From Pseudozobellia thermophila (GTDB taxonomy: Bacteria; Bacteroidota; Bacteroidia; Flavobacteriales; Flavobacteriaceae): a stretch of 64,000 bases of DNA. Where the stretch lies: contig NZ_FQYU01000002.1 in NCBI RefSeq assembly GCF_900141855.1, forward strand, positions 992,001-1,056,000, in the 5' to 3' direction. A program made the position numbers and the translations under genes. Of the stretch, positions 53,250 through 62,203 are shown piece by piece (positions within the stretch are counted from its first letter, which is position 1; every line of letters starts with the position of its first letter). Below the pieces are notes generated by a model. It was not told the origin of the DNA. It saw nothing but the letters and a program-made list of their open reading frames with translations, and searched no databases.

Positions 53250-54575
53250 ATGCATACCGACCAGTCTAGCCCCATAGTGGCCAAACATGTATTGATCCCC
53301 TTTGTATTGATTACCTCCCTATTCGCCCTTTGGGGCCTGGCCAACGATATGACCAACCCCATGGTCAGGGCCTTCCAAAAAGTATTGGAATTAAGCAATA
53401 CCCAAGCCTCCCTGGTGCAATTGGCCTTCTATGGAGGATATTTTACCATGGCCATTCCCGCTGCCCTTTTTGTAAACAGGTTCTCTTATAAAAAAGGGGT
53501 GCTTTTAGGGCTGGCCCTATACGCCATTGGTGCACTGCTCTTCTACCCTGCCGCGGCAAGGGAAAGTTATCCCTTTTTCTTGGCGGCCCTTTACATCTTG
53601 ACCTTCGGGTTGGCATTTTTGGAAACGACGGCCAACCCCTACATCCTCTCGATGGGCGACGAGGCGACCGCGACAAGAAGGTTGAATTTTGCCCAAATGT
53701 TCAACCCCATGGGCTCTATTTTGGGCCTGTTGATCGCCCAGAACTTTGTGTTGGACGCCCTACAGTCGGACGATACCAGCCCGGGAGGAGTGCCCATTTA
53801 CGATACCTTGTCGGAAAGTGCCAAGGCTGCCGTACGCACCTCCGACCTCGAGATCATTAGAAATCCGTACGTACTGTTGGGAGGCGTCGTCTTGCTTTTC
53901 CTTATCGTTATTGCGGTGATGAAAATGCCCCAAAACAAAAGCCAAGAATCAAAGGTGAACTTTTCCGATGCGGTAAAGCGCCTGTGGAAACAGCCTAAGT
54001 TTTCCTTCGGTGTCATTGCACAGGCCTTCTACGTAGGAGCCCAAATCATGTGCTGGACCTACGTCTACCAATATGCCGAAACCTTGGGCATAGACGCCAA
54101 ATCTGCCGTCTGGTACGGTTTGGCCGGCTATATCGTGTTCTTGACGGGCAGAACGGTCGGAACCGCCCTGATGGCCAAGATCGACTCCGGAAAACTTTTA
54201 ATGTTCTTTGGGCTTGGGGGAATGGCCACCGTGTTGGGAGCCATTTTTCTACCCGGGATGTTGGGCATCTACTCCTTGGTGGCAACCTCGTTTTTCATGT
54301 CCATCATGTTCCCCACCATTTACGGAATAGCCTTGGAGGGCCAAGGGGAGGATGCCAAGTTCGGTGCGGCCTTTTTGGTAATGGCCATTGTCGGTGGGGC
54401 CCTGCTCCCCTATATACAGGGTTATATGCTTGATTTTGGGGGTACGGGTTACGAGGATACGACCATTGCCGGGGTTACAGAAATGCGCTTTTCCTTTATC
54501 CCCTCCCTGATCTGTTTAGGTGTCGTGGCACTTTACGGAAATTTCGTGTATTCAAAGTTTCACAAACAAGCATAA
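53250..54575 (+). CDS. fucP: L-fucose:H+ symporter-type MFS permease (FucP-like)
   Basis: This 441-residue major facilitator protein has about 12 hydrophobic segments. FucP-type signatures are present: ALWGLANDMTNPMVRAFQ (near 27-44), the helix pair around YGGYFTMAIPAALFVNRFSYKKG (near 68-90), FLETTANPYILSMG (near 125) and LNFAQMFNPMGSILG (near 148). It imports a monosaccharide across the inner membrane with protons. FucP homologues carry L-fucose, and some accept L-galactose, D-arabinose or related sugars. In this operon L-galactose is the inferred cargo, with L-fucose as the alternative. Confidence 0.9.
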   Translation: MHTDQSSPIVAKHVLIPFVLITSLFALWGLANDMTNPMVRAFQKVLELSNTQASLVQLAFYGGYFTMAIPAALFVNRFSYKKGVLLGLALYAIGALLFYPAAARESYPFFLAALYILTFGLAFLETTANPYILSMGDEATATRRLNFAQMFNPMGSILGLLIAQNFVLDALQSDDTSPGGVPIYDTLSESAKAAVRTSDLEIIRNPYVLLGGVVLLFLIVIAVMKMPQNKSQESKVNFSDAVKRLWKQPKFSFGVIAQAFYVGAQIMCWTYVYQYAETLGIDAKSAVWYGLAGYIVFLTGRTVGTALMAKIDSGKLLMFFGLGGMATVLGAIFLPGMLGIYSLVATSFFMSIMFPTIYGIALEGQGEDAKFGAAFLVMAIVGGALLPYIQGYMLDFGGTGYEDTTIAGVTEMRFSFIPSLICLGVVALYGNFVYSKFHKQA

Positions 54576-54582
54576 ACCAAGT

Positions 54583-54924
54583 ATGAAGACGTACAGACAT
54601 TGTTTTGCCTGTGATTTAAAGGACGACCCGGAGCTTATTGCCAAATACAAGGCATACCATGCCCCGGGCAATGCGTGGCCCGAAATCACCAAAAGCATCA
54701 AGGATGCGGGCATTGTAGACATGCAGATCTACCTGACCGGTAACCGCATGTTCATGATCATGGAAGTTGACGAGACCTTTGACCCCCAAAAAAAAGCGCA
54801 AATGGATGCCGACAACCCCAAGGTACGGGAATGGGAACAGCTGATGTGGGATTTTCAGCAAGCGCTCCCCTGGGCCAAGGAGGGTGAAAAATGGGTCGCC
54901 TTGGAGCAGATTTTTCAACTATGA
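54583..54924 (+). CDS. L-rhamnose/L-fucose mutarotase family protein
   Basis: This protein has 113 residues from the ATG at 54583, which follows the fucP stop by 7 bases. The longer open frame from 54520 lies within fucP and is rejected as the start. The sequence fits the RhaM/DUF718 mutarotase family: YRHCFACDLKDDPELI near 4-19, YKAYH near 23, GIVDMQIYLTGNRMFMIMEVDETF near 45-68 and EWEQLMWDFQQ near 84. It interconverts alpha and beta anomers of a 6-deoxy- or L-hexose, supplying the anomer used by the dehydrogenase. It is the last gene of the plus operon. Confidence 0.88.
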   Translation: MKTYRHCFACDLKDDPELIAKYKAYHAPGNAWPEITKSIKDAGIVDMQIYLTGNRMFMIMEVDETFDPQKKAQMDADNPKVREWEQLMWDFQQALPWAKEGEKWVALEQIFQL

Positions 54925-54942
54925 CCCTCCCCCCTTCCGAAT

Positions 54943-54984
54943 AAAGGAAAAGCCAACTGTTCAAGTTGGCTTTTCCTTTTTGTA
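54943..54984. terminator. bidirectional intrinsic terminator
   Basis: A 16-bp perfect stem (54943-54958 with 54964-54979; core AAAGCCAAC/GTTGGCTTT) has a 5-base loop and is flanked by T-rich sequence on the plus side and A-rich sequence on the minus side. It lies between the convergent mutarotase and sulfatase genes and should terminate both transcripts. Confidence 0.93.
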
Positions 54985-54998
54985 TCACTATTTCTACT

Positions 54999-56687
54999 TT
55001 AATCGTTCCAATGGGCATCGATTACCTTTTGTATGTGCGGATAGTTTTTGTCGGTCTCGTCCAATTCTTCCCTTACCCTGATCAATTCTTTCTTTAATTG
55101 GGCGATGACCTCTTGGTAAGCCGGATCTTTGTAGGCATTGTTCATCTCCTTGGGATCCTTCTTCAAGTCATAGAATTCCCAGGCAACCGGGGTTTTACGG
55201 GTAAAATCGTTCCCCCAACTGGCCTTGTTGTATTCCGCATTCGGGTCATCGGTATCTACCCAATACCTTCCGTAGAAGAAAATGAGCTTATAATCCTTGG
55301 TACGGATGCCGAAATGGGCCGGGTTCCCGTGTCGGTGGGCCATATGCATCCAATACCTGTAATAGGTCGATTTGGGCCAATCTTCGGGCTCCTTACCGGT
55401 TTCCAAAATGGTCTTAAAGCTTTTTCCCTGCATGTAGTCGGGCGCCGTACCTCCTGCCATTTCGATCAAGGTCGGGGCAAAATCGGTATTGTTTATGATC
55501 GCATCGGACCGTGAACCGGGTTTGATTTTTTTGGGATAGCGTACAAAGAAGGGCATGCGCATCGACTCATCGTACATCCATCTTTTATCGATGTAATCGT
55601 GCTCGCCCAACATAAAGCCTTGGTCGCCGGTATATACGATAATCGTATTGTCGTACAGATCGTTTTCCTTTAAGTAGTCCAACAATCGCTTTATGTTATC
55701 GTCGACCCCTTTTACGCAGCGCAGATATCGCTTTAAATAATCTTGGTATACCTGGCTCGCTATTTTTTTCTCCTCTTCATTGTATTTCCACGCCACGTGT
55801 TCATCGGTGCCAATGGTCGAGGCATCCCTATACTGCTTGTAAATACTGCTATCTTGATAGATATTCATGGCCTGGTTACGAATGAGGTTTCGCCTTGATA
55901 CCGACGAGCCAATGATCCGTGTAAGCGAATCGTTCGCCCCCCGGGTCGCGATCGAACCGTTGTTTTTGTTGTCGTATAGACTTTCGGGTTCGGGAATAAA
56001 GGTATCGGCCAGATAATCGTCGTAACGGGGCGCATTCTCGAAATCGTCATGTGGTGCCTTGTAATGGTGCATCAAAAAGAAAGGCTTGCTCTTATCGCGC
56101 TTGTTTTTCAACCAATCCAGGGTAATGTCGGTAATGACATCGGTACTATGCCCTTTGGTCTTTACCACATTGTTGGGCCATTCTTCCCCGCCCCTCACCC
56201 TAAAATCGGGGTCGAAGTACTTTCCCTGTACGGGGAGTACTTGGTAGTAATCGAAGGCGGCAGGTTCTTCGTGCAAATGCCACTTGCCGATAATGGCGGT
56301 CTGGTAGCCCAACTTCTTCATTTCCTTGGGCAAATATTGCCTATCCGGGGGCAATACGCCTTCCAGGTCCAGCACGCCGTTACGTTGGGAATGTTGCCCG
56401 GTAATAATGGCCGCCCTACTGGGTACACAGATGGCATTGTTCACAAAAACGTTTTCCATCAACATGCCCTCATTGGCCAATTGATCCAGATTAGGGGTAG
56501 GGTCAAGCGCCGCCAAACGACTTCCATAAACCCCCAGGCCCTGGGTGGTATGATCATCTGACATGATAAAAATAATATTGGGTTTTTCGGTCGGGCCTTG
56601 GCCAGTTTCCTTGTTTTCCTGCTTACAGGAGGCGAGCATCGACAAGGCAAAAACCCAAGCGAGTCGGGTACTACTGAACTTGATCAT
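54999..56687 (-). CDS. S1-family formylglycine sulfatase, lipoprotein
   Basis: This protein has 562 residues from the ATG at 56687. The frame stays open to 56795, but that would overlap the preceding gene and add 36 polar residues before the signal, so the internal Met is chosen. It has a lipobox SMLASC (Cys21), formylglycine motif CVPSR (Cys87), MSDDHTTQGLGVYG (42-55), GKWHLHEE (near 139), HHYKAPHDDFENAP (near 210) and GDQGFMLGEHDYIDKRWMYDE (near 365). It is of the N-sulfoglucosamine/iduronate sulfatase-like type by general appearance. It is the last gene in the HTCS-led cluster. The sulfate position it attacks is not known. Confidence 0.92.
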   Translation of the reverse strand: MIKFSSTRLAWVFALSMLASCKQENKETGQGPTEKPNIIFIMSDDHTTQGLGVYGSRLAALDPTPNLDQLANEGMLMENVFVNNAICVPSRAAIITGQHSQRNGVLDLEGVLPPDRQYLPKEMKKLGYQTAIIGKWHLHEEPAAFDYYQVLPVQGKYFDPDFRVRGGEEWPNNVVKTKGHSTDVITDITLDWLKNKRDKSKPFFLMHHYKAPHDDFENAPRYDDYLADTFIPEPESLYDNKNNGSIATRGANDSLTRIIGSSVSRRNLIRNQAMNIYQDSSIYKQYRDASTIGTDEHVAWKYNEEEKKIASQVYQDYLKRYLRCVKGVDDNIKRLLDYLKENDLYDNTIIVYTGDQGFMLGEHDYIDKRWMYDESMRMPFFVRYPKKIKPGSRSDAIINNTDFAPTLIEMAGGTAPDYMQGKSFKTILETGKEPEDWPKSTYYRYWMHMAHRHGNPAHFGIRTKDYKLIFFYGRYWVDTDDPNAEYNKASWGNDFTRKTPVAWEFYDLKKDPKEMNNAYKDPAYQEVIAQLKKELIRVREELDETDKNYPHIQKVIDAHWND

Positions 56688-56715
56688 TTTTTCTATTGGT
56701 TTTACATGTTTTACT

Positions 56716-59700
56716 TTAGTTGTACTTTTCTTCCAAGATTTTTTCCCCTTTGAGGTCGTAAAAAATCGTTCGCATACAGTTTTTAGGTATTTCAATAATT
56801 GGAGACGACTGGGTCAAATACCCCTCCCCGTAATATTTTTCGAACTTTCTTCTCCTTCCGTCGGTGAGTTCAAGCACCCCATAATGTGCGTTTTTTGGCC
56901 ATTTTATGGTATTTACCCCACCCCGACCACCTTTCGAGAATAATTTGGTCTTGCCACTATTGACCGTTGCGATCAGCAAGTTTCCATGGGTAGCATGGAC
57001 CAAGCGTGCCAGGGCCCTGGAATCTCCCGGTACATAGAATCCCGATTCGGGCAAACTTATTTCGGAAAAGCCCCCTTTTCCGTCGCCTTTCAATACCAAG
57101 CCCTTACCGCCATCGATATATCCGGAAATCACCTCGGTTGGGTACAGGTTGCCCAAGGCCATGACATCTAGATTGCCATCTTCGTTAAAATCGCCGACCT
57201 GTAAGCCGTTCAGGGCCGAATACTGTGCGGGCAAGGGCAATTTTTTCATCGCAAACTCCCCTCTGCCCTTATTTTCGAGATACATTGAAGCAAACTCATT
57301 GGCTTCGAGCACCTGAATTTCGGATGAATCCAAAACCGCTAGCAAATCGTGTATATCGGACTTGGCAAAGTCGTTATAGCTTCTAAAGATTTTCTTGACG
57401 CTGTTCAGCTGCGAGGCCAATAGGTTTCTGGGTGCTATGCTCACTTCCTTCCCCTTGATAAAGCGCGTTGCTATGGCATCGATACTGGAATTTCCGTCAA
57501 AATCCTTGGCATAGATCCGCAATGGCTCCTCCTTGGTAACCTTATAGGCATTGTTTTGCCCCAAGTTACCAAGGATATAATCGACATCCCCGTCATTGTC
57601 AAAATCGCCTCCGGCGATACTGTTCCACCAACCTTTCGTATCTACGATTTCCTCCGACAGGGCCAAAGGTTCGAGTACGCCTCCATTGTTTACAAAGACC
57701 GAAACGGGCATGTATTCGCCCACAACCAAAAGATCGGTATCGTTATCGTTGTCGATATCGCTCCAAAGTGCGGAGCTTACCATTCCCATCTCGGCGAGTT
57801 GCGGTGCCGATTCGCGGGTCACATCGGTAAATTTTCCCTTGTCGTTCCGCAACAAATAGCTTCTGGGGGCCAGGGGAAAACTGCCCGGAACCACCCTACC
57901 TCCGACAAACAGGTCTAAATCGCCATCGCCATCGTAATCGGAGGCCACCACGCAAGATCCGCTGGCTTCGATAGTCGGAAGTGCCTTTTCGTCATAGGCA
58001 AAATTTCCCTTACCGTCATTGATGTACAATCTGTCTTGGTAATGTCCCTTTTCAAAATATTTGACGGCACTCCCCCCACTTACTACGTATAGGTCGAGGT
58101 CTCCATCGTCGTCCGCATCGAAGAACAATGCCCCGCCATCTTCGTACTTTAACTCATCGTCCAAGAATTTTGGCGTAAAGCTTCCATCCTTTAGTTGAAA
58201 GAACAACTGACCTGAATTTCCCCTAGACCCCCCGATGTAAAAATCGTCCAGACCGTCCCCGTTACCATCGGCAACGGCGACCGTCGGTCCGCTATAATCG
58301 TATTGGTGCAACAACAAGGGTTCGTGAATAAAGTCGTTCCCCTTGTTTTCGACATGTCGATGTTCGAAGCCGATATTGTCGGTCACCTCTTTGAACAAGG
58401 TTTTGGGGGCCTCTCTGTCCCGTACTTCCCATTTAATTGCCTCCCCGATGTCAAGACGGTAGACCGTATCCAATTTTTGGGGAATAAAACGGGATCGCCG
58501 GTCGCCGGGCCAATGAACAATGACCGAATCGACCTTTGCCGATTCCGGCAGCCCGAAATGAAGCTTTTGTTGCGATGTCGACATAAAACCCTTTACGGGG
58601 TTTTTCTCTTGATAGAGCAGTTCGCCGTTATCGAGATAGATCGACACCTTGGAGCCAAAAGCATCTTTGTTGTTTGCCTTACCCTTTAGGTCGAGCTGTA
58701 TGTAATGGTTGTTTTTCGATTGATTTTGGTACAGAAAGGCAGGGGCGTTGATATTGTTCACTACCAAGTCCAAATCCCCATCATTGTCAAAATCGGCATA
58801 GGCCGAACCGTTGCTCAAGGATGGGGATGTAAGTCCCCAATCTTCGCCCATGTTTTTGAACTGGAGGTCGTTTAAGTTCCTAAACATGTAATTGGGCAAG
58901 AAAATACTGTCCAGCTCCCGGATGCGTTTTACCACCTTGGCCTCCCGCATTTTACCCGTTCCTTTCTGAAATATTTGCTGTTGGCTCGAATACTCCTGAA
59001 AATCGTGGTCGGTTATGTTTCTCCTAAAGCCGTTGGTAATGTAGATGTCCTTCCTTCCGTCGTTATCAAAGTCGGCCGCCAGGGGGCACCAGCTCCAATC
59101 GGTCTCATGCAATCCGGCCAAACGCCCCACCTCACTGAAAATGGGGTTTCCTTCGGCATCCATTCCCCTGTTCAGCTGCAATACATTTCGAATAAACTGG
59201 GGGTGAAATCCTTTTTTAAGCGTTTCCCTAAAATGTTGGTAGTCCATGCCCGAGGTCATCGTCTTTTGGCGTTCGTTATCCTCGGGCAACATATCCAAAA
59301 CAAAAATGTCCAATAAGCCGTCGTTCGTCAAGTCCGCTACTTCTATCCCCATGCTATTGCGCGTGGTGTGACTAAAATAAGCGGCCGACTTGTCGGTAAA
59401 CGTACCGTTTTGATTATTGATATAAAGCAAATCGCTGGCCAGGAAATCATTGGCCACATAAACGTCGGGCCATCCATCTTGGTTGATGTCGACTATGGCC
59501 ACGCCCAGACCATAGCCTTCGGTCAAAATACCGGCTTCGGCCGAAACGTTTTCAAATGTCGGATGCCCGTTTTCCCCCACCCCTTTATTTCTATACAATT
59601 GGTCGGTACTCGGGCCGGATCCGTCCTTAAGGGTATAGAGCTTTTCCACCTCGTCGGTATTTTCATTGGCGTGACGCAAAAGGTACATATCCAAATCGCC

Positions 59701-60246
59701 ATCCCTATCATAATCAAAAAAGGCTGCTTGGGTCGAAAATCCATCGTCATCCAAGCCATAGGCTTTTGCAGCCTCGGTAAAGGTCGCATCGCCATTGTTG
59801 ATGTATAATTTATTCCTACGGTCTTCGGCCTTGGCAAAGCCCCCAACGGACACATAGATATCCAGCCAGCCATCTTGGTTGATGTCTACGACCGAAACCC
59901 CGTTGTCCCAGCCCTCGGGAAGTATTCCGGCCTTTTCGGTGATATCCTCAAAAACAAAATCCCCTTTGTTTAGGTATAGTTTGGACGGGACCAGGTTTCC
60001 GGAAAAAAACACGTCCTCCAAACCATCGTTATTAAAATCGCCGACACCTACGCCCCCGCCATTGTACAGGTAGGCGAAGGAGAAGTAATGCCTGTCTTCC
60101 GTCTCCCAAATCTTATTGTTAAAGGCAATCTTGCTTTGTTCCGGTGGAACCAGTTTAAAGCGCTGATCCGAGGTACCGGATTCACATCCGGCCAGTAATA
60201 ATACCGAACCGATAAGGTATCCGTAAGTTATAAGCCTATTCCACAT
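56716..60246 (-). CDS. large FG-GAP/VCBS-repeat lipoprotein with ASPIC/UnbV domain (CRTAC1-like)
   Basis: This 1176-residue lipoprotein (LLLAGC, Cys21) has many calcium-binding FG-GAP/VCBS repeats with DxNxDG loops (VGDFNNDGLEDVFF, DINQDGWLDIYV, DFDNDGDLDLVV and others). They form two propeller-like blocks on either side of an ASPIC/UnbV domain near 530-620 (FGSKVSIYLDNGE, VIVHWPGD). Such proteins are frequent in marine Bacteroidota PULs and in planctomycetes and are thought to bind polysaccharide or protein at the surface; no catalytic activity is established. It lies between two sulfatase genes, 129 bases downstream of the first. A role in substrate or matrix binding is inference. The long acidic repeats suggest dependence on seawater calcium. 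Confidence 0.85.
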   Translation of the reverse strand: MWNRLITYGYLIGSVLLLAGCESGTSDQRFKLVPPEQSKIAFNNKIWETEDRHYFSFAYLYNGGGVGVGDFNNDGLEDVFFSGNLVPSKLYLNKGDFVFEDITEKAGILPEGWDNGVSVVDINQDGWLDIYVSVGGFAKAEDRRNKLYINNGDATFTEAAKAYGLDDDGFSTQAAFFDYDRDGDLDMYLLRHANENTDEVEKLYTLKDGSGPSTDQLYRNKGVGENGHPTFENVSAEAGILTEGYGLGVAIVDINQDGWPDVYVANDFLASDLLYINNQNGTFTDKSAAYFSHTTRNSMGIEVADLTNDGLLDIFVLDMLPEDNERQKTMTSGMDYQHFRETLKKGFHPQFIRNVLQLNRGMDAEGNPIFSEVGRLAGLHETDWSWCPLAADFDNDGRKDIYITNGFRRNITDHDFQEYSSQQQIFQKGTGKMREAKVVKRIRELDSIFLPNYMFRNLNDLQFKNMGEDWGLTSPSLSNGSAYADFDNDGDLDLVVNNINAPAFLYQNQSKNNHYIQLDLKGKANNKDAFGSKVSIYLDNGELLYQEKNPVKGFMSTSQQKLHFGLPESAKVDSVIVHWPGDRRSRFIPQKLDTVYRLDIGEAIKWEVRDREAPKTLFKEVTDNIGFEHRHVENKGNDFIHEPLLLHQYDYSGPTVAVADGNGDGLDDFYIGGSRGNSGQLFFQLKDGSFTPKFLDDELKYEDGGALFFDADDDGDLDLYVVSGGSAVKYFEKGHYQDRLYINDGKGNFAYDEKALPTIEASGSCVVASDYDGDGDLDLFVGGRVVPGSFPLAPRSYLLRNDKGKFTDVTRESAPQLAEMGMVSSALWSDIDNDNDTDLLVVGEYMPVSVFVNNGGVLEPLALSEEIVDTKGWWNSIAGGDFDNDGDVDYILGNLGQNNAYKVTKEEPLRIYAKDFDGNSSIDAIATRFIKGKEVSIAPRNLLASQLNSVKKIFRSYNDFAKSDIHDLLAVLDSSEIQVLEANEFASMYLENKGRGEFAMKKLPLPAQYSALNGLQVGDFNEDGNLDVMALGNLYPTEVISGYIDGGKGLVLKGDGKGGFSEISLPESGFYVPGDSRALARLVHATHGNLLIATVNSGKTKLFSKGGRGGVNTIKWPKNAHYGVLELTDGRRRKFEKYYGEGYLTQSSPIIEIPKNCMRTIFYDLKGEKILEEKYN

Positions 60247-60375
60247 TATTTATATATCCTTGTTTTATTCTTGTACACCACATAGGCCGCAACAACGCCA
60301 AAAAGGTGCCTAATTCCTTTACGTACCCCTTGTACGGACAGCTATGAAAAAGCGGGGTCCTTACAAATTTCATCC

Positions 60376-62187
60376 TTAGTTTTTAGTGACCCTTAGGTAA
60401 TATGCCGGAAAAGCTTTCTGATCAAGGGTCAGGAAATTCGCCGTAAGCTTATAGGTTCCCTTCTGCAATTTTGTGGTCACCCTGATATAATTTTCGGTGC
60501 TACCTGAACCTGAAGGTATCTTCTCCCCTCCTATTTCGATCTCTCCCCCTTGTACCTCTATGCCCCTGCCGGCGGCCAAACCGTCTATATTGGGGCGGGA
60601 CGGGATTTCGGGAACGGATGCGTTCAAGGCCCAGCCCGATTCCGATGGGTACCTGTACAAGTCGAATCGGTATTCCCCCGCTTCCGTCACTTCCACGGAA
60701 TAATACCCATCGGGAGCTTGCTCGCCCTTACGGATCAAGTTTTGGTTCCAGGGAATCGGTTGCTCGGAATGTAAATCGTGTATGGTGAGCCATACGGGAT
60801 CCTTGTCGGGAGTGGTCAAGGGAATATGGGCATAGTGCATATCCGCTTCGGTACCGGCCCACCATTTTTCATAAAATTCTTGCATGGCCTCCACTTTTTC
60901 GGGGTGCGCTTCCGCAATGTTGTTCTCCTGGCCAAGGTCGTCTGCCAGATGGTACAATTCATCACCGTTTACCAAACGCCATTCGCCCTGCATCACACAG
61001 CTGTTCCTATACTTTTCGGGCCATTGGTTTCTTTGTGTATCGACGACCAACATGCGCTCCGTATCGCCTTTACCTTCCAACAAGGACATCGACATGTCCT
61101 TGCCGTCCAAATGGTTTTTGGGATCAAAGTCCAACCCGCACAGCGAGGCCAAGGTGGGCAACAGGTCGACATGGGCAAACAGGTCGTTATTGGTCTTTTG
61201 GTTTTGATAGGTTATGCCCTTGGCCGGCCATGAAATCAAAAACGGAACCCGGTGTCCCCCGTCGTACTGGCTACCCTTTGTTCCCCTCAATCCACCGTTA
61301 TATCCGGTCGTCTTACCGTCTTTATGGGCAATGCCCGCCGCCGTACCGTTATCGGTCATGAAGATAAAAATGGTATTGTCCCATTGTCCATTTGCCTTAA
61401 GCTTTTTAACCAGCCTACCCAGGTTTTCATCCAAATTGGTGATCATCCCGTAAAAACGCTTTTGGGCATCGGTCAGGGGGGCATCCGCGTAGAGATCCAA
61501 ATAGTTCTGCGGTACATTATACGGGCCATGGGGTGCGTTCAAGGCCAAATAGGCCAAAAATGGCCGCTCTTTTTGCCTATCGATATAGGCAAGGGTTTCG
61601 GAAAACCAAATATCCGTACAATAGCCCTCAAATTTTTCGGATCTTCCATTCCTGAAATAGGTATCGTCGAAATAATCGTTGTTCCAATAATCGGGAGTTT
61701 GCCCTACACCTCCACCACCGTGATACAGGGCCTCTTGAAATCCGCGGTCTTGGGGTCGATAGGGGTAGTTGTCGCCCAAGTGCCACTTGCCGAACATGGC
61801 GGTTTGATAGCCGTTTTTTTGAAATACCTCTGCCAGGGTCTCTTCTTCCCGGTTAAGTATGGAGCATCCCCCAATGGTGTGCCAGACATTGTTCCTATTG
61901 CTATTTCTGCCCGTCATCAGTCCGGCCCTGGTCGGTGCACAGGTGGTGCCCACATGAAAATTGGACAACTCGGTGGCCTCTTGGGCCAAGGCATCCAAGT
62001 GGGGCGTTTTGATAACGGTATTTCCGTGGAATCCGACATCGCCGTATCCTTGGTCATCGGTTACGACCAATATAACATTGGGCGGTTGTGCGGTTTCTTC
62101 GTTCAGCGGTTTTTCTTGGCGTTTACAGGCCGCAAAAACCATCATCAACAACAAGGGGTAGGCTAATCGGTATTTGTTCATTCGCAT
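60376..62187 (-). CDS. S1-family formylglycine sulfatase with C-terminal extension, lipoprotein
   Basis: This 603-residue protein has a lipobox VFAAC (Cys21), formylglycine motif CAPTR (Cys83), VTDDQGYGDVGFHG (42-55), GKWHLGDNYP (near 138) and LNAPHGPYN (near 215). A beta-rich C-terminal extension of about 110 residues (from about GYYSVEVTEAGEYRFDLYRYP) is shared with the sulfatase at 30336. The two are paralogues, but only this one has a clear lipid anchor. It follows the HTCS gene by 16 bases, so it is probably the first structural gene of that transcript. Substrate unknown. Confidence 0.93.
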   Translation of the reverse strand: MRMNKYRLAYPLLLMMVFAACKRQEKPLNEETAQPPNVILVVTDDQGYGDVGFHGNTVIKTPHLDALAQEATELSNFHVGTTCAPTRAGLMTGRNSNRNNVWHTIGGCSILNREEETLAEVFQKNGYQTAMFGKWHLGDNYPYRPQDRGFQEALYHGGGGVGQTPDYWNNDYFDDTYFRNGRSEKFEGYCTDIWFSETLAYIDRQKERPFLAYLALNAPHGPYNVPQNYLDLYADAPLTDAQKRFYGMITNLDENLGRLVKKLKANGQWDNTIFIFMTDNGTAAGIAHKDGKTTGYNGGLRGTKGSQYDGGHRVPFLISWPAKGITYQNQKTNNDLFAHVDLLPTLASLCGLDFDPKNHLDGKDMSMSLLEGKGDTERMLVVDTQRNQWPEKYRNSCVMQGEWRLVNGDELYHLADDLGQENNIAEAHPEKVEAMQEFYEKWWAGTEADMHYAHIPLTTPDKDPVWLTIHDLHSEQPIPWNQNLIRKGEQAPDGYYSVEVTEAGEYRFDLYRYPSESGWALNASVPEIPSRPNIDGLAAGRGIEVQGGEIEIGGEKIPSGSGSTENYIRVTTKLQKGTYKLTANFLTLDQKAFPAYYLRVTKN

Positions 62188-62203
62188 CGTTTATCGATAG
62201 GGT

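Noticed and set aside
54520-54582. Upstream extension of the mutarotase frame
   Set aside because: It overlaps the 3' end of fucP; the ATG at 54583 follows the fucP stop by 7 bases and gives the family's normal length.
56688-56795. Upstream extension of the sulfatase frame at 54999
   Set aside because: It would overlap the preceding gene and add 36 polar residues before a clear lipoprotein signal that starts at the ATG at 56687.
61252-62166. A 304-residue open frame on the plus strand
   Set aside because: It is antisense to the well-supported sulfatase at 60376 and shows no domain pattern.
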